Shown: piece by piece, positions 1 to 9,302 of the stretch
How positions within the stretch are numbered: the stretch's first letter is position 1
Layout: each line of letters starts with the position of its first letter
NCBI GenBank assembly: GCA_028702675.1
Contig: JAQVOJ010000001.1
Location: 62,080-118,401 of the forward strand
DNA: 56,322 bases
From: Bacteroidales bacterium
GTDB taxonomy: Bacteria; Bacteroidota; Bacteroidia; Bacteroidales; ML635J-15
Reading direction: 5' to 3'
Notes under the pieces: model-generated
The model's database searches: none
Told to the model about the DNA's origin: nothing
The model's input: the letters and a program-made list of their open reading frames with translations, nothing else
Program-made: the position numbers and the translations under genes

Positions 1-60
1 CAAAATTTTGATTTTATAGATACAATATTTCTTAATTTTGAAACAAGAAAAATTTCTATT

Positions 61-1359
61 ATGCCAGAAAATAAATTACCATTAATTCAAAATGCCGACC
101 TTAAAGATAAGGTTGTGCTTGTGCGTGTTGACCATAATGTGGTTAAAAAAGGAATAATTCACGACCCTTACCGTATTGATGCTACAATAGGAACCATGTT
201 TCATATAGTGGCTAAAGGGGGAAAGATTATTCTGATGACTCACGTAGGCAGACCTTTAAATAAAAAAACAGGTAAAATCGAAATTGATGACGACACCTCG
301 GTAATGCCCATAGTAGAATATCTGCAAAACAAGCTACATATTAGGATTAAAGTACCCGAATTCTATCACCGCAACGGCGAAGGATATCCGGGAGTAGAAA
401 CCAGCGTAAATCACATGATACGCGAACTCAGAAACGACGATATTGATGCTATTTATCTACCCAATACCCGTTGGTTTAGAGGAGAAGAAGCAAAAGACGA
501 ATATGCCGACCGATTAGCAAATCAACTGGCAGGTTTAGCCGATATTTTTGTAAACGATGCATTTGGTTCGTGGCAACCCCATGTTTCAACGGTTGGCTTA
601 ACAAAATACTTACCCTCGTATGCAGGCTATTTAATGCAAAAAGAAATAGAAAATTTAGAAAGAATTTACGAAGCCCAAAAACCAATGATTGCAGTAGTAG
701 CAGGTAGTAAATTCGATACTAAAATTGAGCCTCTGTATGCTTTACTCGAAAAATCGGACTACCTTGTTTTAGGTGGAGTGATATATAATGCATATTTGGC
801 TGCAAAATACGGCTTCGAAATAAAAGGTATTAGTAACGAAGATGCTTTAATTGCTAAAGAATTTGTGAAACGCACAAACGACCATCCAAATAAGCTTATC
901 GAACTTCCATATATTGTAGAATCGGATACTTTAGAAGGAAAATTAGAAGGCAAACATAGGGTTCACGATATCAGAAAATTAAAAAAAGGAACTAAACTCA
1001 ATTATATTCTGGATGTTGCACCGGAATCTTTCGAAGAAGAAAATGTAAAAAATGTATTTTGCAAAGCACACACCGTGTTTGTAAATGCCGTTATGGGATT
1101 TACTCCGCATTTTAACGATGGCACTATTGCACTCGACAGCTTAATAGACACTAATCCTGAAGCAGTAAAACTCTACGGTGGCGGCGACACTATGCAAGAA
1201 CTGAAGCGATTATTACCCGGTTTGTACATTATGGCTCTCGACAGTCCTAAATATTATATTTTTACCGGCGGAGGTGCAGTACTTAAAGCAATTGAACACG
1301 GTACACATTCAGGACTCGCTCCAGTACAAGCTTTGCTTAAGTTAAACAACAAACTTTAA
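61..1359 (+). CDS. pgk: Phosphoglycerate kinase, divergent form
   Basis: Interconverts 1,3-bisphosphoglycerate plus ADP and 3-phosphoglycerate plus ATP in glycolysis; cytosolic, no signal peptide. Family landmarks seen in order: VRVDHNV at 21-27 (canonical VRVDFNV), R38, THVGRP at 60-65, R137, VNDAFGS at 164-170, AGSK with K217, GGGDT at 373-377 and TGGGA at 402-406. At 432 residues it is longer than the usual 390-420. Differences from the canonical enzyme are visible: the HRAHSS segment reads WQPHVS (171-176), so the conserved substrate-binding Arg is Gln172, and the NGPxGVFE segment reads NAVMGFTP (342-349), removing the Glu that normally contacts the nucleotide ribose. It is therefore either a diverged paralogue or the main PGK of an unusual lineage. 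The ATG at 61 is supported by the family N-terminus. It stands alone; the next gene begins 73 bp downstream. Confidence 0.85.
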   Translation: MPENKLPLIQNADLKDKVVLVRVDHNVVKKGIIHDPYRIDATIGTMFHIVAKGGKIILMTHVGRPLNKKTGKIEIDDDTSVMPIVEYLQNKLHIRIKVPEFYHRNGEGYPGVETSVNHMIRELRNDDIDAIYLPNTRWFRGEEAKDEYADRLANQLAGLADIFVNDAFGSWQPHVSTVGLTKYLPSYAGYLMQKEIENLERIYEAQKPMIAVVAGSKFDTKIEPLYALLEKSDYLVLGGVIYNAYLAAKYGFEIKGISNEDALIAKEFVKRTNDHPNKLIELPYIVESDTLEGKLEGKHRVHDIRKLKKGTKLNYILDVAPESFEEENVKNVFCKAHTVFVNAVMGFTPHFNDGTIALDSLIDTNPEAVKLYGGGDTMQELKRLLPGLYIMALDSPKYYIFTGGGAVLKAIEHGTHSGLAPVQALLKLNNKL

Positions 1360-1432
1360 GTTTTCTTTTAGAGTAGATGTACTAATTATGTCTATCTTAC
1401 AGTCATTAAATTTAAACTAAATTCAAAATAAT

Positions 1433-3559
1433 ATGAAACGAACACTTTTATTATTAATTCCGGTTGCTCTTATAATATTATCATGTAACCAAAACAAAAA
1501 AACAGACGATATGAATAAAGATAATCCGTTTTTTACAGAGTATAGCACTCAACACAAAGTGCCACCATTCGAAGATATTAAAATCGAACATTATTTACCT
1601 GCATTTAAAGAAGCCATTACAAGACACGATGCAGAAATTCAAGCTATCATTAACAACGAAGCTACTCCCACATTTGAAAATACTATTTTGGAATTTGACT
1701 ATTCAGGACAAATGTTAGAAGATGTTGCTTCAGTATTTTTTAATATCCTATCGGCAGACAGTAACGAGGAACTTCAAGAAATTGCCAGAGAAGTTACTCC
1801 ATTAATTTCTGAGCATCAAAATAATATTATGCTTAATACAGATCTTTTCAATAAAGTTGAAGAGGTTTACAAAAACAGAAATAACGAAGGCTTAGATGCC
1901 AATCAGATAAGAGTAGTAGAAAAATATTACGAGGATTTTATTCGTAGTGGTGCCGGTCTTGACGAAGAAAGTAAAGAACGTATGCGTGAACTCAACAATG
2001 AAATGAGCATGCTTACCCTTGAATTTGGCGACAATCTGCTTGCCGAAACAAGCAATGGGTATAAACTTATAATTGAAAACGAGGAAAACTTAAAAGGCTT
2101 ACCACAATCAATGATAGATGCTGCCGCCGAACTTGCTGAAAATTTAGAAATGCCCGGCAAATGGGTTTTCCAACCGAGTATGGGAACAACTCTTGCATTC
2201 CTGCAATCAGCAGAAAACCGAGATATGAGAGAACAACTTTATCGTGGATACTTTATGCGAGCCAATAACGATAATGATAAAGACAATAAAAAGCTTATAA
2301 AACGGATAGTTGAGATACGTGCCGAAAAAGCTGAGCTCTTAGGATTTCAAAATCATGCCGAGTACGTAATAGATGTTAATATGGCCGAGAATCCTGAAAA
2401 CGTTTACACATTTCTGAATAAACTATGGCATGCTGCTTTACCTGTAGCAAAATCTGAATTAGCAGAAATGCAAGCCATAGCTAATCGAGAAGGTGCCGAT
2501 TTTGAACTCGAATCATGGGATTGGTTTTACTATGCCGAAAAGCTTCGTAAAGAAAAATATGATCTCGACGAATCTGAAATTAAACCTTATTTGAAACTTG
2601 AAAATGTTCGAGACGGAATGTTTTGGGTAGCAGAACAGCTTTATGGAATTAAGTTTAAAAAACTCAACGATATTCCGGTTTATCACCCCGAAGTCGAAGT
2701 TTTTGAAGTTACCGAAGCCAATGGCACTTTAATTGGATTACTATATCTCGATTATTTTGCACGCGACAGTAAACGTGGTGGAGCATGGTGTACAGGATTT
2801 AGAGAAGGGTCTTACGACCGCGAAGGAAATAGAATTGAACCATTAGTTAGTATTGTTACTAACTATCCAAAAGGAACAGGAGATGCCCCAACACTTCTTA
2901 GCTGGGACGAAACTACTACTTTATTTCATGAATTCGGACATGGACTGCACGGACTATTTACAGATGGTTTATATAAACGTACAGCAGGTGTTGTACCTCG
3001 TGATTACGTAGAACTACCATCACAAATAATGGAAAACTTTGCAGGAGAACCCGAAGTATTAAGGCATTTTGCAGTTCACTACGAAACAGGAGAACCCATG
3101 CCCGATAAATTAATCGAAAAAATAAATAACTCCGGACATTTCAACCAAGGATTTGCAACTGTTGAATATCTTGCCGCTTCGTTGCTAGACCTTAACTGGC
3201 ACACAATAAATACTACTTATTCTGTAGAAGATGTTATTGCATTCGAGAAAAATGCTATGAACGAAATAGGACTAATTGACGAAATTTTACCTCGTTACAG
3301 AAGTACTTATTTCCAGCATATTTTCAGTGGTGGTTATTCTGCAGGATATTATGTCTATATCTGGGCAGCAGTATTAGATGCAGATGCTTTTAATGCCTTT
3401 AAAGAAAGTGGAGATATTTTCAATAAAGACCTTGCCGCAAAATTCAGAAAACATTGTCTTGCAGAAGTTGGAGACTCTCCTGCTATGAATCAGTATATTA
3501 AATTCCGTGGTCAAGAACCTGAAGAAGAACCATTATTGAAACGCAGAGGATTAATGTAA
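1433..3559 (+). CDS. dcp: M3-family peptidyl-dipeptidase (Dcp type), lipoprotein
   Basis: Zinc metallopeptidase of family M3A that removes dipeptides or cleaves oligopeptides. The N-terminus is a lipoprotein signal, a hydrophobic stretch followed by LILSC-type lipobox with Cys18, so the enzyme probably sits in the envelope facing the periplasm. The N-terminal part carries NPFFTEYS and VPPFEDIKIEHYLPAF, the classic Dcp/OpdA opening. The zinc motif HEFGH is at residues 499-503, and the third ligand is probably Glu527 in VELPSQ. Length 708 is close to the roughly 680 of E. coli Dcp plus the signal. The gene appears monocistronic and is followed by a small hairpin and two inverted repeats before the convergent hydrolase gene. 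Confidence 0.9.
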   Translation: MKRTLLLLIPVALIILSCNQNKKTDDMNKDNPFFTEYSTQHKVPPFEDIKIEHYLPAFKEAITRHDAEIQAIINNEATPTFENTILEFDYSGQMLEDVASVFFNILSADSNEELQEIAREVTPLISEHQNNIMLNTDLFNKVEEVYKNRNNEGLDANQIRVVEKYYEDFIRSGAGLDEESKERMRELNNEMSMLTLEFGDNLLAETSNGYKLIIENEENLKGLPQSMIDAAAELAENLEMPGKWVFQPSMGTTLAFLQSAENRDMREQLYRGYFMRANNDNDKDNKKLIKRIVEIRAEKAELLGFQNHAEYVIDVNMAENPENVYTFLNKLWHAALPVAKSELAEMQAIANREGADFELESWDWFYYAEKLRKEKYDLDESEIKPYLKLENVRDGMFWVAEQLYGIKFKKLNDIPVYHPEVEVFEVTEANGTLIGLLYLDYFARDSKRGGAWCTGFREGSYDREGNRIEPLVSIVTNYPKGTGDAPTLLSWDETTTLFHEFGHGLHGLFTDGLYKRTAGVVPRDYVELPSQIMENFAGEPEVLRHFAVHYETGEPMPDKLIEKINNSGHFNQGFATVEYLAASLLDLNWHTINTTYSVEDVIAFEKNAMNEIGLIDEILPRYRSTYFQHIFSGGYSAGYYVYIWAAVLDADAFNAFKESGDIFNKDLAAKFRKHCLAEVGDSPAMNQYIKFRGQEPEEEPLLKRRGLM

Positions 3560-3592
3560 TATAGAATTTTTACAAAATATTTAAATGACACC

Positions 3593-3609
3593 GACTCTCT
3601 AAAAGAGTC
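3593..3609 (+). terminator. Small hairpin after the M3 peptidase
   Basis: A perfect 6-bp stem, GACTCT at 3593-3598 with AGAGTC at 3604-3609, closes a 5-nt loop 33 bp after the peptidase stop. There is no strong T-tract, so a terminator role is plausible but not proved. Confidence 0.4.
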
Positions 3610-3618
3610 AAATACCAA

Positions 3619-3671
3619 AACCCCGTACTGTAATGCACTAAGTAAAACTAAGTAATTTAAGGTACGGGGTT
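3619..3671. repeat. Inverted repeat with internal direct repeat
   Basis: AACCCCGTAC at 3619-3628 is exactly complementary to GTACGGGGTT at 3662-3671. The 33-nt loop contains the 9-mer ACTAAGTAA twice (3638-3646 and 3648-3656). It lies between two convergent genes. A transcript in either direction would form a 10-bp GC-rich stem. The structure is more elaborate than an ordinary terminator, and its role is unknown. Confidence 0.55.
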
Positions 3672-3690
3672 AAAACTATAAAGCTAAACA

Positions 3691-3740
3691 GTTTTTGGCA
3701 TGTGTCTTTGCTTTTTTCTTGCAAAGACCATGACAAAAAC
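3691..3740 (-). repeat. Palindromic element, copy 1 (probable terminator)
   Basis: Left arm 3691-3711 pairs with right arm 3721-3740 through three blocks: GTTTTTG/CAAAAAC, CATG/CATG and GTCTTTGC/GCAAAGAC, with one mismatch, one bulged T and a T-rich loop. It lies 14 bp beyond the stop of the leftward hydrolase gene, so a terminator for that gene is likely. Its left arm matches the left arm of the palindrome at 15396-15446 (shared GTTTTTGGCA, then GTxTTTGC), so the two are probably copies of one element. Confidence 0.6.
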
Positions 3741-3754
3741 AAAACATAATCCCA

Positions 3755-5074
3755 TTAATTGCTCATTCTGGACTTTACCCAGTCTGAAACACAATTAATA
3801 AACTCTTCCGATACATTAGATGGAACTTCATATTCATCAGGCATAAGTTTACCTTTTCCTTCCATCATAAGATGATTATGAGTTTTAAACAACTTAAACT
3901 CAGCATCAGAATGATTTTTAAGAGCTTTTTTCCACATCTTGAAATCTTTTACTGTTACCTGATAATCTCTCTTTCCCTGCAAAACAAGTACCGGAACATT
4001 TATCCGAGCCATTGTTTCACATTGATTATATTCTTTTAAATCGTACCAATAATATGCAGGAATACCCAAAGGCATAGGCTTTTCAAAAGATTCAAGTTTA
4101 TTAATATCTAAATTATCAACATTTTCAACCTGTTCGGCTATCATTGCTAAACGAGCTTTTTCCGATTTTGAAAGCCCTTTATCCTTATAGAGATATTCGA
4201 ATTGCTCATAAATAACCTTATGCAAAGGTCTTGCTCCAGCAGCAACCAATATTACACCTCCTGGCAAAAAACTCAAACTGTCAACCACACGAGGAGCTAC
4301 ATTTCCACCAAGACTATGTCCTAAAATAAAAATCTCATTTTGTTTATAATCTTTTTCATTTATCAAATAATCAACAGCAGCTAAAGCATCGTAACCATAT
4401 TCGTCCCAAACAGTCATTTCCTTTTTACCGGTAAAATTCTTCGGGTACAACAAAGTTTTCTTATCAAATCTAAAACTAGCTATTCCATTAGCTGCAAACC
4501 CATAAGCCATATCTAAAAAAGGTTTGTTTGCTCCTAATGTCTCATCTCTGTCAGAAGGACCAGAACCATGTAAAAAAACCACAACGGCATGATTATCCGG
4601 CTCTTTCGGTGCAATATAACTAGCAGACAAAACTAAATCTTCAGACTTAAAACGCAATGTTTCTTCTATAATACCCTCATTAATCTTGTAAATATTATTA
4701 TGCTGCATTTTAGGTAAATAATCGGTATATCTAAAAGATTTAATATCATCATCTTCGAACATAAATGTAAAAACTAGCTGCGAAGATTCGGTTGCAACAA
4801 TTCTTTTCACTATATCATACTTTCCAAATATATCAGTTTCAACAGATACAGTTTCACCAATTTCACCATATTTTCTCACTAGTTCATCCCAAGATTTTTC
4901 CATATCTGCGGCTTCAGGTTTATTTACTATTGAAAACATTTGAGAAGCCTCAGTATAATTACCATCAATCATTAATTGCATAAATTCTAAGCTTCGGTCA
5001 ATTATTGTTTGTGAAAAAATTTGTGAAAAAAATAAATTACAAACAATTAAGCATATCAACTTGTTAGTTTTCAT
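3755..5074 (-). CDS. Secreted alpha/beta hydrolase with N-terminal DUF3887-like domain
   Basis: A serine hydrolase, probably an esterase or acyl-peptide-hydrolase relative, exported by a signal peptide (MKTNKLICLIVCNLFFSQIF). The first ~100 mature residues resemble the DUF3887 module often fused to such hydrolases. The catalytic domain shows an oxyanion loop LHGSGPSDRD and the nucleophile elbow GHSLGG with Ser254; the later GKRDYQV and THNHLM segments fit the acid and histidine. I chose the ATG at 5074 because it starts a clean signal peptide. An in-frame extension to 5278 would overlap the divergent gene at 5173 and encodes no recognisable protein. The substrate cannot be inferred. Confidence 0.8.
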   Translation of the reverse strand: MKTNKLICLIVCNLFFSQIFSQTIIDRSLEFMQLMIDGNYTEASQMFSIVNKPEAADMEKSWDELVRKYGEIGETVSVETDIFGKYDIVKRIVATESSQLVFTFMFEDDDIKSFRYTDYLPKMQHNNIYKINEGIIEETLRFKSEDLVLSASYIAPKEPDNHAVVVFLHGSGPSDRDETLGANKPFLDMAYGFAANGIASFRFDKKTLLYPKNFTGKKEMTVWDEYGYDALAAVDYLINEKDYKQNEIFILGHSLGGNVAPRVVDSLSFLPGGVILVAAGARPLHKVIYEQFEYLYKDKGLSKSEKARLAMIAEQVENVDNLDINKLESFEKPMPLGIPAYYWYDLKEYNQCETMARINVPVLVLQGKRDYQVTVKDFKMWKKALKNHSDAEFKLFKTHNHLMMEGKGKLMPDEYEVPSNVSEEFINCVSDWVKSRMSN

Positions 5075-5135
5075 ATTCAAAGTTTTTTTAATTACAGTAT
5101 AAAGCGTAAAATTACAAAAAGCCAAATGAATTTTA

Positions 5136-5143
5136 TATATTTG
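5136..5143 (+). promoter_or_regulatory. Bacteroidota-type -7 element (TATATTTG)
   Basis: TATATTTG matches the TAnnTTTG consensus 29 bp upstream of the ATG at 5173. No clear TTTG -33 box is visible, so this rests on the -7 match and its position. Confidence 0.4.
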
Positions 5144-5172
5144 CATTAATACATGCTTACAATTTTTTTTGA

Positions 5173-5772
5173 ATGAAGAAAGTGCGTTTATCGGTTTTAG
5201 GATTATCTTACAGTCAAACACAGGCTGGTGCTTACGCATTAATACTTTCGGTTGAAGGTAGTGACCATCGTATCCCAATTATAATTGGCAGCTTCGAAGC
5301 ACAGGCAATTGCAATTCAGTTAGAAGAAATTATCACAGCTAGACCACTTACACACGATCTGTTTTTAAGCTTTGCAAAAATTGCCGGAGCTACTTTAGAT
5401 GAAGTTATTATTTATAAATTAGAAGAAGGAGTATTTTTTAGCAGGCTTCTTCTAAATATTAATGATAAAACCGAAGTAATAGAATCAAGAACATCTGATG
5501 CAGTAGCATTAGCTTTAAGATTCAAATGTCCGATTTATACCACTGACGAAATTGTTGAAAAAGCAGGCATTATTCTCAAAATTTCAGAAGAAGAAGAGCA
5601 CGAAAAAAAGGTAGAACAAAAAGTAAAAAAGAAAAGTCGTCCTAAAAAAGAAAAAGATTTACATAGCTTAAACTTACGAGAGCTTAATAAAATTATGGAC
5701 GAAGCCATAAAAAACGAAGACTACGAAAAAGCAGCACATATAAAGGAAATCATCAATCAAAGAAAAAAATAA
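5173..5772 (+). CDS. Bifunctional nuclease (BFN/DUF151) family protein with UVR motif
   Basis: Cytosolic 199-residue protein. Residues 1-135 are the BFN/DUF151 domain: IPIIIGSFEAQAIAI, RPLTHDLF and the conserved ESRTSDAVALALR. A basic, charged linker (roughly 140-160) leads to a C-terminal UVR-type helical hairpin (about 163-198: LRELNKIMDEAI, YEKAAHIKEII), the motif UvrB uses to bind UvrC. This BFN-plus-UVR layout is common in Bacteroidota. Plant BFN homologues have been described with nuclease activity, but the bacterial role is not settled. It has its own -7 element and is followed by a 111-bp gap, so it is probably monocistronic. Confidence 0.85.
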   Translation: MKKVRLSVLGLSYSQTQAGAYALILSVEGSDHRIPIIIGSFEAQAIAIQLEEIITARPLTHDLFLSFAKIAGATLDEVIIYKLEEGVFFSRLLLNINDKTEVIESRTSDAVALALRFKCPIYTTDEIVEKAGIILKISEEEEHEKKVEQKVKKKSRPKKEKDLHSLNLRELNKIMDEAIKNEDYEKAAHIKEIINQRKK

Positions 5773-5846
5773 GCTGCATTATTCAATACAAAACAATCTT
5801 ACTATTGAAAAATAAATTACTTAACAATTAAATCACAAAGTTTTTG

Positions 5847-5854
5847 TAAGTTTG
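5847..5854 (+). promoter_or_regulatory. Bacteroidota-type -7 element (TAAGTTTG)
   Basis: TAAGTTTG fits TAnnTTTG and lies 29 bp before the ATG at 5884, the same spacing as the element in front of the preceding gene. No convincing -33 box. Confidence 0.4.
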
Positions 5855-5883
5855 AAAATTACAATTTTTTGATTCTTTAAAAA

Positions 5884-8800
5884 ATGAAATTTATATTTAT
5901 ACTTCTATTAATTATTCCGTTTGGAATTTATGCTCAGTTCCAAGATGATTTTTCTGACGGTAATTTTACTAATAATCCCGAATGGGCAGGTGAAACCGCT
6001 AAATTTAGGGTAGAGGCAGAAGAATTACAATTGTATGATACAATAAATTATGATTCGGATACTGCTCCCCCACCTGAACCTGCATGGCTAACAACTCAAA
6101 GCGAAGCCATTAACGATGCAAGTTGGGAGTTTTTGGCACGATTTGAATTTAATCCATCCGGATCAAATTATGCCGATGTATATTTAGTTAGTAACACCCA
6201 AAATATAAATGGTGAAGCTAGTGCTTATTTTGTAAAACTAGGCAATACTGACGACGAGGTAAGTTTATATCGTAAAGATGGTAATACTACTACAAAAATC
6301 ATTGACGGAACCGATAAAAGATTAGATTCAAACCTTGTAAATGTAAGAGTTAAAGTTACTCGCGACCACTCAGGAAATTGGGCACTATACAGTGATACAC
6401 TCGGTAGTTTCAATTACTTTCTTGAAGGCAATGCTTTTGATAACACTTATATTTCATCTGCATATTTTGGTGTTAATTGCATATACTCTAAAACACGCAA
6501 ACAGCACATGTACTTCGACGATATTGTTGTAACAGGAAATCCTTTTGTTGACGATATAGCACCTGAAATTACTTCTTACGAAATAATTGACGACCAAAAT
6601 ATTGAAATTGTTTTCAATGAAGATATGGAGTCCACTACAACACTTAATTCAAATAATTATATTGTTAATAATGGAATAGGTTCTCCCGTAAGTATAAATT
6701 TTGTTAGTAGTTCTACTCAATCTATAATACTAGAATTTGATCAAAGCTTTGATATTGGGACAGATTACATCTTACAATATCAAAATATGGAAGATTTGGC
6801 AGGTAACCCTATTGAATCAGGCTCTTTGAGTTTTGCATACTACGAAAACTTTGAAAACATGTTTGTAATAAATGAAATAATGGCAGACCCGACTCCGGTT
6901 GTTGGTTTACCCGATGCCGAATTTATTGAAATTTATAATCGCCAAAACTATTCTCTTAATCTCAATAACCTTACACTTAAAGTTGGAACATATAATAGAA
7001 CAATACCAAACTTTCAACTTAATGCCAACGATTATGCAATTATTTGCCACGAAAATGATGTTTCTTTATTTGAAGAATATGGCACTGTTATTGGAATTCC
7101 TTCGTTTCCGGCACTTACAAATTCGGGTACTACAATATCTATATATGACGAAAACGAACTGGAAATAGATTTAGTTAGCTATACCGATTCTTGGTATCAA
7201 GACTCACAAAAAGCTGATGGGGGATGGACATTAGAACGTATTGATCCCGAAAACACTTGTGGGGCTTTATCTAATTGGATTGCGTCTGTTGATATGTCTG
7301 GTGGTACTCCGGGGCAACTTAATTCTGTTTATGCCGAAAATACAGATACTGAACCTCCACAAGTTGTTGCAGTACAGATAAACGGAAACAATTCACTTAA
7401 GATTACCTACAACGAATACACTAATCCAACATCTTCTTTAAATATCGAACATTATATAGTATCTAACGACTACGGAAATCCTGTATATATTACACCAGAC
7501 GAAGATAATCCTATGGCGGTAATACTTTATTTTGCTGTTTCGTTTCAGCATAATACTCCCTACATCTTAACCGTAGAATACATTTCAGATTTATGCGATA
7601 ATACGCTTTTTAGAGAAGATTTTGAGTTTATGCTTTATAGAGCTATGCAATTTGATGTATTAATTACTGAAATCATGGCTGACCAAGAGCCGGTCGTCCA
7701 ACTTCCGAATGCTGAATACATAGAACTGTATAATAACACTGAATTACCTATTGATCTTACAGAATGGAAACTAAATGTAAGCAGCTATTCTCGTACTCTA
7801 CCATATTACGTAATAGAGCCAAATTCATATATATGCCTTGTACATATAGATAATATATCAATGTTTAGCGAATTTGAGAATGTCTTAGGAGTAGAAAGCA
7901 TGCCAATACTTTCAAATAGTGGCACTACAATATCTATCCAAAATAAAGAAGGTGATTACATTCATAGTATAAACTACAACGACCAATGGTATAATAGTAG
8001 TTTTAAAAAAGAAGGTGGTTGGTCCTTAGAAATGATTGATTTAAATAACCCCTGTACCGGTGCAGAAAACTGGACAGCAAGCGAAGATTTAAAAGGTGGA
8101 ACTCCTGCTGAACAAAACTCGGTTTTTAATACTAATCCCGATAATTTTGCCCCAAGAGCACTAGGTGCTGAAATTGTAAATGCTGATACTGTACGAGTAT
8201 TTTTTGATGAACCTTTACTTCTTGAAAGCATGAACCATACAAGTAATTATTTAATGGATCATGATATTGGAAACCCATTATGGGTGTACCCTGAACCTCC
8301 TGCTTTCGAATCAGTATTGCTTAAATTTGATTTTGAATTCGTACAGGGTGAAGTTTATTATATAGAAATTGCAGACACTTTACGCGATTGTGTAGGAAAT
8401 TATATCGAAAGCAATAGCATAGTAGCAATAGCTGTTCCTGATTCTATTTGCGAAGGTGATTTATTAATTAATGAAGTTCTGTTTAACCCATACCCCAACA
8501 GTTACGATTTTGTTGAAGTTTTCAACAATAGCAACAAAGTATTTGATTTGAAAAAAATATGGATAGCAAATAGAAATAATGATAATGAAATTGATAATGT
8601 AAAACCAATTCGTGAAAAGAGTTTTCTTGTATTGCCATATTCTTATTGTGCTATAAGTGAAGACATCTCAGATATTGCAAGTAATTACAACACTCCCTAT
8701 CCAAACAATTTATGTACTGCAGATCATTTGCCTTCTATGCCCGACTCAGAAGGAAAAGTAATTCTCCTAGACCGCTATATGAATATTATTGATGAAATGC

Positions 8801-9297
8801 ACTATAATGAAAAAATGCACTTTGCCTTACTTTCTGATGATGAAGGCGTTTCGCTTGAACGAATCAATTTTAGTGTTTCTGCTCTTGATGAAACTAATTG
8901 GTTCTCGGCAGCAGAAAGTATTGGTTTTGCAACTCCGGGATATCAAAATTCACAATTTAGAGAAATTGCAGAAATTGATGATGAAATAAACTTAGAATCT
9001 GAAGTTTTTAGCCCCGATAGCGACGGTATCGACGACAGATTAATAATAAATTATGCTTTTGAAGAAGCCGGCTCGGTTGCTAATATTGCCGTTTATAATA
9101 CTAATGGCAGATTTATTACATGGATTGCTCAAAATACCAGTCTTGCAGCCGAAGGTGTATTGTATTGGGATGGGTTAGACAATAAAAATCTACGTTGCCC
9201 AATAGGTATATATATTATTTATGCCGAAATTTATAGCCCTTTTGGAACCTCAAAAGTGTATAAAATACCTTGCGTTTTAAGTATTAAAAATTTCTAA
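5884..9297 (+). CDS. Large secreted protein with three Ig-like plus lamin-tail modules
   Basis: A 1137-residue exported protein; signal peptide 1-17. After an N-terminal beta-rich (LamG-like) region to about residue 218, the sequence repeats a two-part module three times. Each has an Ig-like (SwmB-type) domain starting near 222, 490 and 756 (for example IEIVFNEDM, LKITYNEY, VRVFFDEPL) and a lamin-tail domain starting near 329, 594 and 861 (NEIMADPTPV, TEIMADQEPV, INEVLFNPY, each followed by a Glu-Tyr/Phe-Ile/Val-Glu strand). The C-terminus (about 1035-1137) is a FlgD-like/T9SS-associated domain with SPDSDGIDD and YWDGLDNK. Bacterial LTD proteins of this type are secreted surface or extracellular proteins; the ligand is unknown. 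The next gene starts 5 bp after the stop. Confidence 0.85.
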   Translation: MKFIFILLLIIPFGIYAQFQDDFSDGNFTNNPEWAGETAKFRVEAEELQLYDTINYDSDTAPPPEPAWLTTQSEAINDASWEFLARFEFNPSGSNYADVYLVSNTQNINGEASAYFVKLGNTDDEVSLYRKDGNTTTKIIDGTDKRLDSNLVNVRVKVTRDHSGNWALYSDTLGSFNYFLEGNAFDNTYISSAYFGVNCIYSKTRKQHMYFDDIVVTGNPFVDDIAPEITSYEIIDDQNIEIVFNEDMESTTTLNSNNYIVNNGIGSPVSINFVSSSTQSIILEFDQSFDIGTDYILQYQNMEDLAGNPIESGSLSFAYYENFENMFVINEIMADPTPVVGLPDAEFIEIYNRQNYSLNLNNLTLKVGTYNRTIPNFQLNANDYAIICHENDVSLFEEYGTVIGIPSFPALTNSGTTISIYDENELEIDLVSYTDSWYQDSQKADGGWTLERIDPENTCGALSNWIASVDMSGGTPGQLNSVYAENTDTEPPQVVAVQINGNNSLKITYNEYTNPTSSLNIEHYIVSNDYGNPVYITPDEDNPMAVILYFAVSFQHNTPYILTVEYISDLCDNTLFREDFEFMLYRAMQFDVLITEIMADQEPVVQLPNAEYIELYNNTELPIDLTEWKLNVSSYSRTLPYYVIEPNSYICLVHIDNISMFSEFENVLGVESMPILSNSGTTISIQNKEGDYIHSINYNDQWYNSSFKKEGGWSLEMIDLNNPCTGAENWTASEDLKGGTPAEQNSVFNTNPDNFAPRALGAEIVNADTVRVFFDEPLLLESMNHTSNYLMDHDIGNPLWVYPEPPAFESVLLKFDFEFVQGEVYYIEIADTLRDCVGNYIESNSIVAIAVPDSICEGDLLINEVLFNPYPNSYDFVEVFNNSNKVFDLKKIWIANRNNDNEIDNVKPIREKSFLVLPYSYCAISEDISDIASNYNTPYPNNLCTADHLPSMPDSEGKVILLDRYMNIIDEMHYNEKMHFALLSDDEGVSLERINFSVSALDETNWFSAAESIGFATPGYQNSQFREIAEIDDEINLESEVFSPDSDGIDDRLIINYAFEEAGSVANIAVYNTNGRFITWIAQNTSLAAEGVLYWDGLDNKNLRCPIGIYIIYAEIYSPFGTSKVYKIPCVLSIKNF

Positions 9298-9302
9298 TTT
9301 TA

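Noticed and set aside
1-60. Possible end of an upstream gene
   Set aside because: The 60 bases before pgk are A/T-rich and show no convincing coding segment or RNA structure.
5075-5278. N-terminal extension of the alpha/beta hydrolase to 5278
   Set aside because: It would overlap the divergent BFN gene and its promoter, and the added 68 residues precede a clean signal peptide at 5074.
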